From positions 1-64,000 of the forward strand of contig QVRM01006591.1 of the NCBI GenBank assembly GCA_003439945.1: a DNA stretch of 64,000 bases. The letters are read 5' to 3'. The stretch is from Dermanyssus gallinae. Taxonomy: Eukaryota; Arthropoda; Arachnida; Mesostigmata; Dermanyssidae. Below the pieces are notes generated by a model. The model had not been told where the DNA came from. It did no database searches and saw only the letters and a list, made by a program, of their open reading frames with translations. This document shows, in pieces, positions 37,576-50,108 of the stretch (position 1 is its first letter; the number at the start of each line of letters is the position of its first letter). The translations under genes and the position numbers were made by a program.

Positions 37576-37624
<49 letters not shown>
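37576..37624. repeat. (TA)n microsatellite
   Basis: About 24 TA units. Confidence 0.96.
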
Positions 37625-37627
<3 letters not shown>

Positions 37628-37717
37628 GTTTGTGATAGATTGGACCAAACTAAGGGGTATGGTTGAGCTCGGTGAGAAAATTATGTTTGCTAATAGAAGG
37701 GGGAACGGAAATATGTC

Positions 37718-37718
<1 letters not shown>

Positions 37719-37760
<42 letters not shown>
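37719..37760. repeat. (TA)n microsatellite
   Basis: About 21 TA units, 95 bp from the previous tract. Confidence 0.96.
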
Positions 37761-37764
<4 letters not shown>

Positions 37765-38329
37765 TGAAATCACGATGATTCTAAGTTATAATTTCAGGGT
37801 GCCCTTAGCTAGAGCAGGAACTATTATGAGATTAAGAGGAGTTCGCAAAACTATTTTATTGTACTTTTGCATGCTCGAACTGTCACGTCCAGGTTCTCCA
37901 AATGTTTTCATTACGCGTGCACGACCGGTACGTTTTTTACAAATGTACGCCTGTAGGGAATCATTTTTGTACTAAATTGGTAGATCTGATGTCTGTGGTT
38001 GCAAGGTAACACAAATATCCCGATGGCCGTATCAAATGTGAGTGCATACATGCGGCTACCATGTTGACTTCCTCTGTCAAGTCTCGCCAAACCCGTAGAA
38101 GTTAAAAAAATATTTATTTTAGTCAAAATCTTACTCGAACGAATGTCTTGTGTGTTTTTGTTGTGTCAGCCGATAAGCACATTCGGTAGCCATGTCAAAG
38201 CTCTCGTCGCACGCGTTCAGAGACCCCCGACAGGCATCCCCCGAACAGCTATAGCAGCAGCTGTTCTAGCGATATGATCTTCAGGAGACTAAATGGGGGC
38301 TGCATAGACTAGATCCCTTAGGTGGCTAC

Positions 38330-39140
38330 AGAGAAAAAGTTGATACTGGATAGATCGGGCGACCGCGGCAGTTAAGCTTGTGAACCTTCTTTGGGTTCCG
38401 CTTAGATAAGAGCCTCACGAAAGTCAGCCACATTAAGATATGCTCAATCTCATTTTCAAAGGTCTCTTTAAAAATGAAAAAGGCAAAAGGAACCCATAGG
38501 ATTTTTTTGAAAAAGGCGGCCGTTACGATTACCCAAGCGTAATGCATGGCTAGCATTAACGCTGCACTGGTTCTGGCGGGAGCCCTTCCCTGGAATAAAG
38601 GGCTGTAGGACAACGGCCCGAGCTGCAGTAAGGAAATAGAGAGGGAGCAAGCAATGGAGGCATGGCAGACCAAATGGGCCTCTATTTTTTCTGAAACACT
38701 GTGGTAATACCTGATCTCAGACATCAAAAAATAAATCGAGGGGCAGATCCTCACGGGACATGAGGAATTTCAGAGCATCCTGTTTTAATTTAGAAGAACT
38801 CCTTTGATTTACACCCTTCTAATGTGTCAGGTACTGGAACAGGCTAGAGCCACAACAACTGCAAAACTCAGGGGCAAATAAGCTAATGAGGAGGACGGAA
38901 GGGGAGCAAACATTAAAGGCCCTCCCCCAAGCTACCCTTCTATCTGTCTGGGCGAAAGCAGGGAGCAGCTTTAGCCACGGAGGCTTTATAGGGAGATGGA
39001 AGTTGAAACAAAGCACGTCGGAGGATAGAGAACTCTTGAGTTACTCCGGCCAAGTGATCCTAGTGGTACCCGTCACTGCTGCTGATGGCCCATAGTACTG
39101 TTCTTCGGAAATCTGGGCGATCATGGAGTGAAGCCTAAAG
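38330..39140 (+). pseudogene. I/R1-like LINE, copy C
   Basis: The plus strand shows, with frame changes, the C-terminal half of an I/R1-group polyprotein. The thumb entry is FRLDKSLTKVSHIK (about 38395-38440, LG..LD..L...HI type). Next come ITQA..MASINAALVLAGALP (about 38530-38590, where TAY...S..A..VLAG..P is usual) and REQAMEAWQTKW (about 38643-38680). SDIKK...GQILTGHEEFQ (about 38720-38775) corresponds to the L.GHG.F block before the zinc finger. A cysteine-poor tail then runs to about 39120. Several stops and at least one frameshift show it is dead. Confidence 0.65.
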
Positions 39141-39909
39141 CGGAGGTCTTTTTATTAGTTACGGGTCTCAGCTAAGAACAGCTAAAGGGCCAACATCCAT
39201 CTCCTGGGGTCAAATTCTAGTCCACGCTACTCGAGGGGGAAAGTGCAGCGATAGTGCATAACAGCATTTAACCCTCTTCCACAAAAATATATGTATATAT
39301 ATAGTGCTTCCGTTATAGTACCCGCATACAAGATTTTCAAGTTCCGTTTTCCTGAAGAAAATGAGGCAAGTGTGGCAAGCGTCGACACATGCGTCCAAAG
39401 TGTTCACGAGTGTTTAGAGTTTAGTTGGAACGCTCGGACGCGTTTATGTTTGTGCCGCCCGGGGTCAGAGGTGGCTAATCGTCGTCGAGAAATGTCGAAT
39501 CTCACGGATGGGGTCGGAGTGGCCTTCCCAATATCTGCCGATATCTTTGGGATCGGCGGGGGGGTAGCGTGTGGGAGGGCGCCCACTCGTACTAAGCTAG
39601 GCTGTGGTTTCCTCGCCTGCTGGCCTCATCTTGCTTGAACACCTAGTAGAAACGGTTAACTCAGGGCGCAATGAAAGGCAGAAATAACCACATCAGCATC
39701 GGGGTGGCTGTGCGGCGCGCCCGCATGTCGCAAACGAGTCGGGCCACAGCGCTCCCTTATCCGGCTTATCTGACGACACCTTCACCCTCGACACGGGGTA
39801 CGAGACGAATAAACTGACTCCGACTCCAACGCAGGCAAGAGATAACTTTTTCCGAATTTTTTTTTTTCGAGGGCAACAACGGCGCATAGTATTTTGGCAT
39901 TCGGGGGCA
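39141..39909. other. Unassigned stretch
   Basis: No recognised feature. Short open frames on both strands near 39291-39638 overlap without domains. Confidence 0.3.
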
Positions 39910-40110
39910 GTGATGGGACCCATAGAGAGAGATAGAGAGAGAAACAAACGAGGAAAACGGAAAATAGAGAGAGGGGGAAGGCGTAGACACGTAGAACGTG
40001 AGAGGAGCGGGAGGGAGGGAGGCAGGAAAACGAGCGGGAGAAAGGAGATAGTGGGGCGTACGAAGGGAGTAGATAAAGAGGACAGAGATTGGGAGGGCGG
40101 AGGTGGTGAA
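39910..40110. repeat. Purine-rich (GA/GGA) stretch
   Basis: About 200 bp in which the plus strand is overwhelmingly A and G, including GAGAGAGATAGAGAGAG (about 39924-39940) and GGGAGGGAGGGAGG words. It could bind GAGA-type factors or form triplex DNA, which is inference. An open frame across it encodes only Arg/Glu/Gly-rich sequence. Confidence 0.8.
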
Positions 40111-41674
40111 CGCGTTATCAGCTGGCGAAAGGACTTAAGGCACGCATCGCTGCTAAGTGTGTGATGATCACGATGGCCGTGGCGTTGGTTGAGGTGCTGG
40201 CGAACACGGTGAGGACGACCACAGCAGACAACAGCAACAGCTACGACGAAGACGACAGACAGGCAGAGAGTGTGGGCCCCGCTAGCAGTTACAGGCTACA
40301 CTGAAGCGCGGCGCCGACAGCGACTATAGCGCCATCACGAACGAACGCTGAGATTAAAGCCGGCAAGGCGAGACCAACAAGAACACTTGCCCATTCACCT
40401 TATTTGAGACTTACATAGGTAGGCAGATAGTCAGGTTAGCGTAGAGGAGGTTCGTAGGTTGTCGTAGGATGACACGTAGAGCTGCCAAATACACAACCAA
40501 CCAGGATGACGGAACACCAAGATAACAAGATGGAGTATATAAGTAAATACATAGAGAGAGAGAGAGAGATAGGAAAAGAGAAAGGCGATGTAATTACGCA
40601 AATTACACGATTTCCCGCCATCCCAGCCGCCGCCTAGAAAACTGCACTGGACCTGGCACTGGAATCGTTTTTGTTTATACTGGGTGAATAATTATCGACA
40701 AGCAACAATAACGACAAAACTTACCATTTAGATAGTGGATGAGCAGTCATGTAAGAGTTTACAACGACCAGCTTGGTCCTAGAAACAAAATCGCTAAATT
40801 AGGCCTAGTCTAAATCTTGTGGAAACTTGTCTGTGTTAATTGGCTGTCCTGTTTTGGGAGCTGTGGCCAAATGAGATAGTACCTACTTCCTCAAACCTTC
40901 AATGGTCAAAGAAACGTGAGTTTAAGCAAGCGTGGCAAAACAAAACAAAGTGAAAACAGAAAAGAGAAACACTGTTGCTAAATATAATCATTTAGGCAGA
41001 TATCAGCCCTGAAGCACAGACGCGTAAGTAAAAGAAAAAGGTGGCTTATCTCTGAATACTTCTAGGAGGATGACATTGTTGTCACAAACGCACGATACCG
41101 CTTCTCCGTGTAACTGAGGGCGCAGAACTCTTATGTCATCTCGTTTTTTTTTCTAATTTCCCATGTTAGCGCAGGGTGAGTATCAGTTGTATAGGAGATG
41201 TGAAAAAAAAAACTCTTTCTGAGTCAGCGATGTAATCTAGGTGGCTTTGTCGATGTCGTTTTTCTGCCCACCGTGATGGGCAGAACAGACTATTTACAAC
41301 AACAAATAAACTGTCTCACCTAAATACCAATCGCACGATACACTTCAGCACATTTTTATAGTGTTTGCCTAACGAACGCAGACTCCTAATTCTACCAGAA
41401 TTAAAATCTAAATCAGCTCATCGTGCCCTCTTCGCTCAACGGAGCGGAACATTTTCAGCCCGATTAAACTTGCTCTAGCTACAACTCACGGACGCACAGG
41501 AAAGACAAAAAGTCCTAACTGTGAAGCAAATTTCTACACTCACAAACCACCGTGTATGTGCGGCTATGTCTTAGCAAACTATTAGCATGTGAGTAACACG
41601 GTCAACTTCGTGGAACAACTTAGCTGTTGTTATGACCGTTGTGCTGCCGTTCAAACAAAATCACATGAATCAGT

Positions 41675-41682
<8 letters not shown>
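40111..41682. other. Unassigned stretch
   Basis: There is a (GA)n run at 40554-40570. Otherwise AT-rich DNA without a supported gene or element. Confidence 0.35.
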
Positions 41683-41705
<23 letters not shown>

Positions 41706-41730
41706 GATATATATATATATAAATATATAT
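41683..41730. repeat. (TA)n microsatellite with breaks
   Basis: TA repeats with a GA break at 41705 and an AAA break at 41721. Confidence 0.94.
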
Positions 41731-41841
41731 GCGACAGAAAAACCCAGATAGATAGTGCAGCGGATCGTCGTTGGTTCAGACTTCTGATGTTTATTCACTT
41801 AATTATTCGGCGGTATTGAATAGGTTACATCTTAGTTTATG

Positions 41842-41871
41842 TATATACATATATATATATATATATATATA
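41842..41871. repeat. (TA)n microsatellite
   Basis: About 15 TA units with a short TATACA lead-in. Confidence 0.94.
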
Positions 41872-43246
41872 GGCCTACTGACATATTACATAAATAAGTA
41901 TATGCATAATGGAATAGACTATAACACAAATTAACAAATTCATAAAAAGCAAACTTAACAACTAAATAGGCTGTTGTGGGTTCTAATTGTGCGTGCTCGG
42001 TATGCAGGGAAACCGTTAATGTGTCAGTAAAGTACTCTGGCAATTCCGCTTGTCTGAGGTAACGTGGAATGGTCAAGTTAAACAAAGGAATCAATAGTGT
42101 GAAAACCGTTGTCGTTTTATGAGATTACATCCAGCGCAACCGTTTTCAACATCAACTTTGTATTTTAAAGAAATATGAAAGTAAATACTGCAAGCGGTAT
42201 AATCTTCGCTAGGGTTAGAGCAGTACTTGTAAAAATAATAGGATATGTCTATGGTGAGCTCTTATATGCTACACCTTCAAACGGGCACAAGTGCCAACAA
42301 TCAATGAATTGTTTAGATAAACGCAGTAGTTACTTTTACATGATTAAATGTATAGCATATATGATATGCTCAGTTGCTTAGATGTGACTAAACATAAAGT
42401 CAAGCCAAACTTCTGTACCAGCATCTTGAAGGCATTTCGAGTCTAAAGTATATTGGCTTAAGTAGACATCCCAGCTGACCGCCGCAAATAAATTGTTGAT
42501 CAACGCGTGTGAAGATCTGCGGTCAGCGGAGGCATGACAAAGCATGGCACTCCACCCGGACACCTACTGGAACCGAGAAGCGTACCAAGGTTGCCGGCTA
42601 ATAGGACATGAAACTATGCTTACGCCCCCGACCTGAATGCCGCCCGCAGCCAGGCCACCTCTACTAGAGTAAGGCGCGTCTTCAGAGGGTTGTTGAAGCG
42701 CTGCTCATTGACACACTTCATCCATCATTTGGGGTGGGTGGCGAGACTTGTCGAAACCGCTCGGGTCGCGTCGGTTGTGGTCTCTGTTAAGAAGCTGGTA
42801 CGGAACCTCCTAAAAAAGTGGGTCCAGACATCCTCATTTAAAACTGGGCAAGCTACGTCTGCTCCTTCACTCTGGGTTGCGGGTAGCGCAACCCCTACTA
42901 AAAACCTCCCACTATGCCTCACATTAGTACAAACATCTACTGGTTACGGCTCGGAGTCAGAAGCTGAAGTCTTAAATAGATCACGAATGACTGTGCTCTT
43001 GATTGGTTTTTCGCCTTAAACTTGTACAGTATCTTGAAAGGTTTTGGAGTAGAGAGATGGGAGTTCCAGACATTTGTTTATCTAAATTGTTGAACGCTGA
43101 TACAAACGATCGTATTTACATGTAGTCGTACGTGTTGCAGAGGTCAACTAATACAATAGAATGCACTGCATTATAAAGTGACATTTAATCTTCTTAGCAA
43201 AGAATAGTGCCGCTAAGAGTCAGCGGATATGGTGTAACGCAGCCGC
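41872..43246. other. Unassigned stretch
   Basis: A plus-strand frame at 42690-43019 has ordinary protein-like composition (for example LVRNLLKKWVQTS near 42805) and may be a mobile-element remnant, but I could not place it. Confidence 0.25.
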
Positions 43247-43385
43247 TGATTGTTAAGGGGAAAGCCTAGATATCTCAACATGTTCGGCCCTCGGTGCATT
43301 GAAGATACGCCTCGCGGTGATTTCAAGCTCTTTGGAAAAAGCGATCATCCAGAACTAAAAACAACATCTTTAAGAAATTACGAAC
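43247..43385. repeat. Interspersed repeat, copy B
   Basis: Second copy of the dispersed sequence at 3368-3510. Shared blocks are GGGAAAGCCTAGATA, TCGGCCCTCGGTGCATTGAAG (about 43284-43304) and CTAAAAACAAC. The copies are in the same orientation and differ by many substitutions and indels. Confidence 0.7.
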
Positions 43386-46300
43386 AAAGGTTATTATTGT
43401 AACCTTATAATAGATTCTAGCGTTACGAGATTTAACATTTAACTTGTCACTATACGTCACATTCCACACTAGAATGTGGAGCGGACCAACAAGCGTGATA
43501 CGACGTTTGCTTTCCATGGTACAGTTATAAAAGGGTTTATGTGTACACACGGTCACGGACACACACCATAGGCACGTATGCCACAGAAAATGCAATAATT
43601 CAAATGCCCCGTTTAGAGTCTGCGGTACGCGGACAGTGTACGGGCAATCATGTTCCCGGTTTTTAGGCTTATAGACAAATATAACCGTCCCGGGAAAAAT
43701 GCTTGCCGCACTTGGCCCAAAAAGGTCACTTGATTTTAAACGAGCATAGCTGTAGCTTAATGCTGCTTCATGTATTTTCGGGATCGCCGGAATATGTTAA
43801 TAAGAAGTAATGCTGTACTGGCTTTGCTTGCAGTTTTTTTTCAATGTTCGTTGATGTTCAAGCTGACCGAAGCGTCTTGTCCTCTTTGAGGCGTGAGTGG
43901 GCCAAGGTTCTTTCAGACACCATCAACGCATGCAGTTCACGGCTACTGCTAAGTTTGTGTGGCAAATCGCACTATTCTAGGTGCAGACTACCAACGGATG
44001 CAGCACCCAGTGAGTATCCTCGTGCCCCAAATATAGTGCAGTAGTGTGTTGGACAACTATTCGTAAAGCAATTGCTTAAAGGGTGCCGCCCAGAGAATTG
44101 CTGTTTATTCGTTAGGTGAAGCGCTTTGCATTTTAGCATACACGTTTTAACTATCCAGCTACTAAAGCAAAAAGCATGCGATTTTTCTAACTTTCCGGGT
44201 AAGATCCCATTCTTGCCGTTAATGTGAGATAGAGTGATACAATTTCTTTGTGCCATTGTCTTCTGTTCAGATTTTATACGCATACTAACGCTCCCGGACG
44301 TGGAAGATCCATTCCTGCAGCTAAGAGCGTCAAGAGTTTACCATTTTCTATTGCTTGTATGGAAGCATCTAGTCAATGCATCTCGTAGTTGATCTGGAGC
44401 GAAATTATTTTATATTATACCCCTCTCGGAAAGACAACACCAGTTACAAAAAATATTTTTGAAGCAATATTTGTCGATAGGACAGAGTGGAAGTGATGGC
44501 GGGCGACTCTGGCTGGAACTGGCCCGCGGGTTCTATTTCAATGCGACACATCCTTTCAAGGCGAACTTTTTTAATATTTGCAGAGCTCAATTACAGTGAA
44601 GATAAGTAAATACAGTGAAAAGCTTGTGCAGCCGCACCTAGGCCGCTTCAGCCGACTAAAGACGTCCCGGAATAAAAGCCGAAATACTGCCAAAAGGTAG
44701 ATAGTTAACAAGCCGCCCAAGGCTACATTGCACTTCCAAACAGACAGGGCTTTAGCTGCGCACGCCACTCCTTTCTCTAAAATCGAGAGTTTGGCAGCTG
44801 AAGTCCACAGAGCCGACAGTACCGCGCTTTTCGCCTCTGTTGACCCTATCAGGGCCATTTATCGCCCCCCCCCCCCCTAGAGCGCGCAATATGGGCGCCT
44901 CTCACCAGAACCGCTGACACGCATTGTTCCCATGCGTGATCCGCTGTATTCTTCGGAGCTGTCGTTGTCGATTTGCAATACCGGTCAGTAGTACCTTCAG
45001 CATTGTTACTAGTGGCTGGCCGACATGGCAGGCTAGACTATGAGGACAAATACGCCGGACAAATAATGCGGCGACTCGGCCGAATTGGCCTTCCTCTCTT
45101 GTTCCTTCTTTACATCCACTTTTACGTTCTGTCGCTGCTGCTGCTGTTACTGCCTTTTGCCTAGCCGCACCAATAATGAAATATAGCAAATAGAAACGCT
45201 CCCCACTCCGTTCGCAGGGGTAGCATGCTTACACCTGTGTTTATTGCTTCTTATAGTTTTCGGCCACCAGCAGATGGCGAATTAGGTTCCACCTCTCTCG
45301 GGTCTAACCATACGATGTTCCGCTACCGAAAACCGAAAAACCTCATCGAAAGCCCTACTTCTGTCTGCACGCGAGACTTGCTGCTGGCTTAGCAATTATT
45401 CGAACACGTCTATACATCTGCCGGATGAACTTATTCAACAAGCTTACATCTCCGTAGATGGAACAGAAAGATAAATGAGAGACAACAGTTCGGTAGCTTT
45501 AATATGTATATGAATTGTAATATAGTGCTAATAAAGTACTGTTTTTTTGATAAATTAAAAATCGTTCATATAGTAATACAAAGATATTCGCATTTTTTAT
45601 CGGCTACACTGCGGGTTAATATTTGCTCATTAATTTTGCAAAGACGTTATAATATAAACATTCAGTTTAGCAAGTAAAGTAAGCAATGCCTTTTCAACAA
45701 TTAAGTGGAATTCAATTTTAAAAGACAATAGAAAATTGTATTTGAAGAAACGCAAAATATTTTTGTATAAAATAAATGTCCAAGAAAACGAACTCATAGT
45801 AAACCATTGAACGTCGCATTTCGTCACAAAGCCACAAACCAGATTTGGTTAGCTGGTGCAACACATATGGAAGCCAACTTTTCATTTTGTGAATTGAGTT
45901 GTACGACTGAGTAGGTCTATTTGCGTGAAATGCTTTTTCATCACCACGAATAACTAAATGGGAATTTACTTGGCGACAGAGATTGGTACTATCTACGGGT
46001 CCGACACTGTGTGTGATAACTCTAGAAGGCCCAAGAAGAGAGTTTGCCAAATATTGGCGCAATGGACTCGTTACGCTATTTGCCCCGTTTTTCGTCCAGA
46101 CAGAACTTTCTCGGCTTTGCAAGGAAATTGTGCACCTTTACGCGGTCTTTTTTTGTATGTGGACATGTTCGAACACAAAAAAAGGCTTTTTTTCATTCAC
46201 ACATTCCGGGTGTGGAAATCTACTACAAAACTGCGACCGAGCACACCAGAAGCAGGGAAGCATTGCACACTGGTTATACATGACACGCCGCCACCGACGT

Positions 46301-47499
46301 ATGACTTTGTTCCACAAAAATAGGCCTAATGATATAAGAAACTCTCTAACTAACTTACAAACTGAAAATACAACGCGCGTTTACGTGCCGCCCTGCTAAT
46401 CACGCAGAAAGACTTTGGTATAATTAAGAAGGAACAGGAACATGGTAATAGACATATGCAGCCCTTGCGTCTCACTTTTTGTATCCCTGTGGAAGCGTCA
46501 AAACTATTCATGACACGTCTTGCAACTTTGGACATCTTTTTGACGCAACATAATCGATTCTTTGCTTCTAGTTCATACTCATTCTACTCTTATTTTCAAT
46601 TTCCTCAGTTGCTGTTTCTATCACAGTTGTGTAGCCGAATTGGCACGTAGAACCGAACATTACTGATATATCTTCGAAAGCTGTCTTTTGATCGTAATTT
46701 CATTCTGTCGGAATCTGGTTTACTGGTGTCAGAGATTGAACTTGCTCTCTAAGCAAGCTATCTAATGGCGGCTTCGTCTGTTACCATCTGATGCAAAAAC
46801 GTACCGACAGGCGATATACATATAGTAAAGACAATTATTAAAATTAGATGCATAACTACAACTATCACGAAGAGTAATCGCTAACGCTGCGTTTTGGGCG
46901 TCCAATAACTAAACAAAATTCCAGCCGCTTAAACAAGCACCGTTTGTAACGCATACGCTCTTAAGGTATGTGGGTGTACTGGGAGTGCGACAGTAGGACA
47001 GCGTCGTCGCTATTACTACAACCGTTGAGGGAACCTTCCGCACCACTGAAGTCTCGAACTGGTTAGTACGAGGCGTTGGCCTCAGGGCAACTGATCGCAA
47101 CTAAAGAGGCAACCTCGTGCATCGTGTCGACCATAGTGATCCTTTGGACAGCGAAATCAGTGAGGGAAGGTTGTCGTCGAGCGCTCTCTATAGACCCTTT
47201 CCCAGATTCGACGGCACCTTAACGCCACTGTCAAACTTGATCCTCCCCCCTGCCTCTTCGAGAAGAGGAGCAGATAGCGGCGATACGCCGGCCGGACAGC
47301 CGCACTGCATTCGTACACTATAACTCGTGCAATTGACTCTTCTACTGTAAATAGAAGTGATGCGATCTACCGTAGAGACTCAACGAGAACGAACATGGTA
47401 GCTTAATACTTAAGATAAATTAGGAGTACTTTTGGGAAAATAAGCTTTTTCGCTTAAATACTTTAAACAAACAACAATGAAGAAAGCATGGGTAGCTGG

Positions 47500-47503
<4 letters not shown>
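43386..47503. other. Unassigned stretch
   Basis: About 4 kb without a recognised gene. It contains a poly-C run (44867-44878), a CTG run (about 45135-45149) and several non-repetitive open frames (43844-44044, 45958-46399, 46456-46650 on plus; 44571-44858 on minus) that show no domain I recognise. The 45958-46399 region is open in two overlapping plus-strand frames. Confidence 0.3.

Positions 47504-47546
<43 letters not shown>
47504..47546. repeat. (TA)n microsatellite, mariner target
   Basis: The tract was the landing site of the mariner that starts at 47547. Its remainder continues as TATATA just after 48823. Confidence 0.96.
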
Positions 47547-47550
<4 letters not shown>

Positions 47551-47575
47551 GTAAGCCAAAAAGTTCGTCGGCTTT
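47547..47575 (+). repeat. Mariner left terminal inverted repeat
   Basis: The 29-bp left end begins TTAGGTAAGC and abuts the TA target. It is the binding site for the transposase. Confidence 0.95.
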
Positions 47576-47727
47576 CTGGGACCACATTTTTGAAATTCCC
47601 GCGCTCTGCAGCAGGGCCGCCTGAGAGTGCGGCTGGGTGTTTACATTCAGGAGCAGACCCGTGGCGGCGCGACGGTATACCGGTTCCAACTTTACCGTTT
47701 CGTTTGCGGAATTGGCAGCTGTTTGCA

Positions 47728-48749
47728 ATGGAGGACAAAAATACGCATTTTCGACACATTATGTTGTTCTCCTACCGTGAAGGCATAAGTGCAGCGCAAA
47801 CAACCCGGAGGATATGTGCAGTCTACGGCGAAAACGCAGTACACAAATCCACAGTCGAAAAGCGATTCGCCCGTTTCAAAGCTGGAAACTTCAATCTCGA
47901 AGATGAACCGAGGTCAGGACGACCCAATGCTGTGGAGACCGACGAAGTCATAAGCCTGGTCACTTCGAACCCAGGTTTGACCATAAAAGAAATTGAAGAT
48001 GTAACGGGAGTCTCCCACGGAACCGTTTGGAATCGCCTCCATGATGCAGGTTTCTCGTGCAAGCGGAATATCTGGCTACCAAACGACCTCAATGATAGGC
48101 AGCTTGAAGGGCGAGTCGATCACGCACTCCTCCGGAAGAACTCGAATGAGCCATTTCTGAGGAGATTGATAACCGGCGATGAAAATGGATACTCTACAGA
48201 AACGTAACACAGAAAAGAAGTTGGGTCCCCAGAGGTTCTCAGGCCGCAGCTATCCCTAAACCCGAAATTCATCAGAAGAAGGTTATGCTGTGCTGCTGGT
48301 GGGACTGTAAGGGCGTCGTGTATTTTGAGCTGCTTCCAATGGGTCTGACGATCAACTCCGTCGTCTACTGCAGACAACTCGAAGATTTGAAGGCTGCAGT
48401 AGCAGCGAAGCGCCCGGAATTGTCAAACAGGTGGGGCGTCACTTTTCAACATGATAAGGCGACACCACACAAAAGTTTGGCCACCCGGCAAAAATTGGCG
48501 GAGTTTGACTGGGATGTGCTGCCGCACCCAGCTTATAGTCCCGACCTCGCACCATCTGATTATCACTTGTTCAGGTCTCTCCAGAACTCCCTTGATGGCA
48601 CAACATTTGAATCTTTGGAGGCTATAAAAAATCACCTCACTCAGTATTTCGACGAGAAGGACAAGACGTTCTGGGAGAAAGGAATCATGGATCTACCGAG
48701 GCGATGGGCGAAGGTTATCGAACAAAACGGTCAATATATCATTGAATAA
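47728..48749 (+). pseudogene. Mariner transposase with one frameshift
   Basis: This cut-and-paste transposase would be about 340 residues, a normal family length. The ATG at 47728 opens MEDKNTHFRHIMLFSYREG, the usual N-terminal helix-turn-helix. The second helix-turn-helix and linker follow (NAVHKSTVEKRFARFKAG, DEPRSGRP, WNRLHDAGF). The first catalytic aspartate is in TGDE (codon 48178-48180). One base seems missing in the A-run 48182-48185, which shifts the frame to an early stop at 48205-48207. The second frame carries the remaining aspartates in QHDKATPH (48453-48455) and YSPDLAPSDYH (48558-48560), giving the mariner D..D34D spacing, and ends at 48747-48749. No other defect is visible. The lysine after the second D (usually N) is unusual. 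Confidence 0.95.
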
Positions 48750-48794
48750 AAATACTGTTGTCTGCATAAATAAGGCTCTTTAAAATCGGGTAAA

Positions 48795-48823
48795 AAAGCC
48801 GACGAACTTTTTGACTTACCTAA
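48795..48823 (-). repeat. Mariner right terminal inverted repeat
   Basis: Reverse complement of the left repeat with a single mismatch (T for C at the tenth inward base). Confidence 0.95.
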
Positions 48824-49090
48824 TATATACAACAACTGTGACGTTGTTTAACTGGAATCGTCTTTGCGGTGCTTCAAGGTGATCTGTTTCCTCGGCTGGC
48901 ATCGACTAATCTATCGTCACTTCAATCACAACTGCTCAAGCTGTTCCATTTTATCGTTTAAAAGCTAACCCTTAACTGCTGCTTTAAGTCCTAAAGAGAC
49001 ACAGTTCAAAGCAGATGAAAAGCCAAACAGTTGCATGAACTCTTGAAAACAGACGTGGCGCTACTATTTGGCTGACGTCAGCATACCTGA

Positions 49091-49093
49091 ATA

Positions 49094-49140
<47 letters not shown>
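49091..49140. repeat. (TA)n microsatellite
   Basis: About 24 TA units with one GT break. It directly precedes the duplicated 89-bp block. Confidence 0.96.
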
Positions 49141-49143
<3 letters not shown>

Positions 49144-49232
49144 CGCAATATGTCTTTCAGACGGTGGATAATTGCTTTCTCAACAAACTACTTTCTCTCA
49201 ATTAAACTACATGTTCTTTCACATTTGCACAT
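49144..49232 (+). repeat. Duplicated 89-bp block, copy A
   Basis: Begins CGCAATATGTCTTTCAGACG and ends CACATTTGCACAT. It matches 50696-50785 at roughly nine bases in ten, same orientation. Confidence 0.88.
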
Positions 49233-50108
49233 AATTATATATATATGTAGACAGTTCTATTTGAAATAATAATAATATAACTAGACATAATCTTTCCATT
49301 AAAGGCAAACATTGTTAGCGCAAGTCGAGCGGATTGCAGATCAGGATCCGGTGTTCGCGGCCATCCTGTCTGCTAGATTGACGCCCAATAAGTGCAGCAT
49401 CTAGAGTAAGAACGTGTATTTTAGTGTGTATTTTTAAAACGTCATTAAATATCTGTGTCACATTTGATGGATCGTCAAGCTTTTAAAAACATTTTTGTTA
49501 ATATACTATAGATGAACAGAAATGCTTTGTTAACGTTTGAGATTAATATTACTGTTTTGTTGTAACAATTGTGAGGTATGAACCTTTAGAACGAGCCAGG
49601 TCTGCTTTGTTCCCTTTTTAGTTCATTGCGCCTATGATTGAAGCCACGTTCCCTCGACAAACGGCCAAAGACATCATCTGTCTCAAAAACATGGCCTCGC
49701 GTCGATCACCCGTAACGTCTTCTATGCGTTTTCCGATATCTTTTAGGATTTTCGCTGTACCTGTGCTGATTATTATTGTTTCTTGCTTGTGCTGATTATT
49801 ACTGTTTTTCATCGATATGCCGTTCTTTGGAAATGTGCAAATTGAGAAACAGAACATGCGAGAAGAAAACCTCAGCTAGCAAGAGAAATAGTCGTACTGA
49901 GAACTATTTGTAATAGTCGGAAATCCTGTGATGCCTCACAGGACTATGCTTTACGTTCAGTAGTTTGAAATTTTGCTGTTATGCTCATAAAACAAACGCA
50001 TTCAGGAAAATGCGCATTAAATCGGGAGCATCTTGATAAGCCAAGACCACCGTGTTACGTTTACCGTAAGCCGAACCTTGTCAATTGTTTTCAGACTGTT
50101 CTAAATAC
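49233..50108. other. Mostly unassigned stretch
   Basis: AT-rich DNA. The minus-strand frame 49618-49857 is listed separately. The remainder shows nothing. Confidence 0.35.
49618..49857 (-). CDS. Short unrecognised coding remnant
   Basis: A 79-codon frame whose second half (TGTAKILKDIGKRIEDVTGD then FLRQMMSLAVCRGNVASI) looks like a real helical protein tail. From memory it recalls the C-terminal end of some transposable-element proteins in invertebrates (IG.RI...TG..R...FL.QR.S.A..RGN.A). This is an unverified resemblance. It has no upstream partner domain and is probably a fragment. Confidence 0.3.
   Translation of the reverse strand: MFCFSICTFPKNGISMKNSNNQHKQETIIISTGTAKILKDIGKRIEDVTGDRREAMFLRQMMSLAVCRGNVASIIGAMN

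Larger units (their letters stand above)
47547..48823 (+). mobile_element. Full-length mariner transposon
   Basis: The element is 1,277 bp, the usual mariner length. Its 29-bp terminal inverted repeats (47547-47575 and 48795-48823, each starting TTAGGTAAG when read inward) differ at a single position. It is flanked by TA on both sides, the mariner target duplication. It carries one transposase gene broken by a single frameshift. The near-identical ends indicate a young insertion that could still be moved by a transposase supplied elsewhere. Confidence 0.97.
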
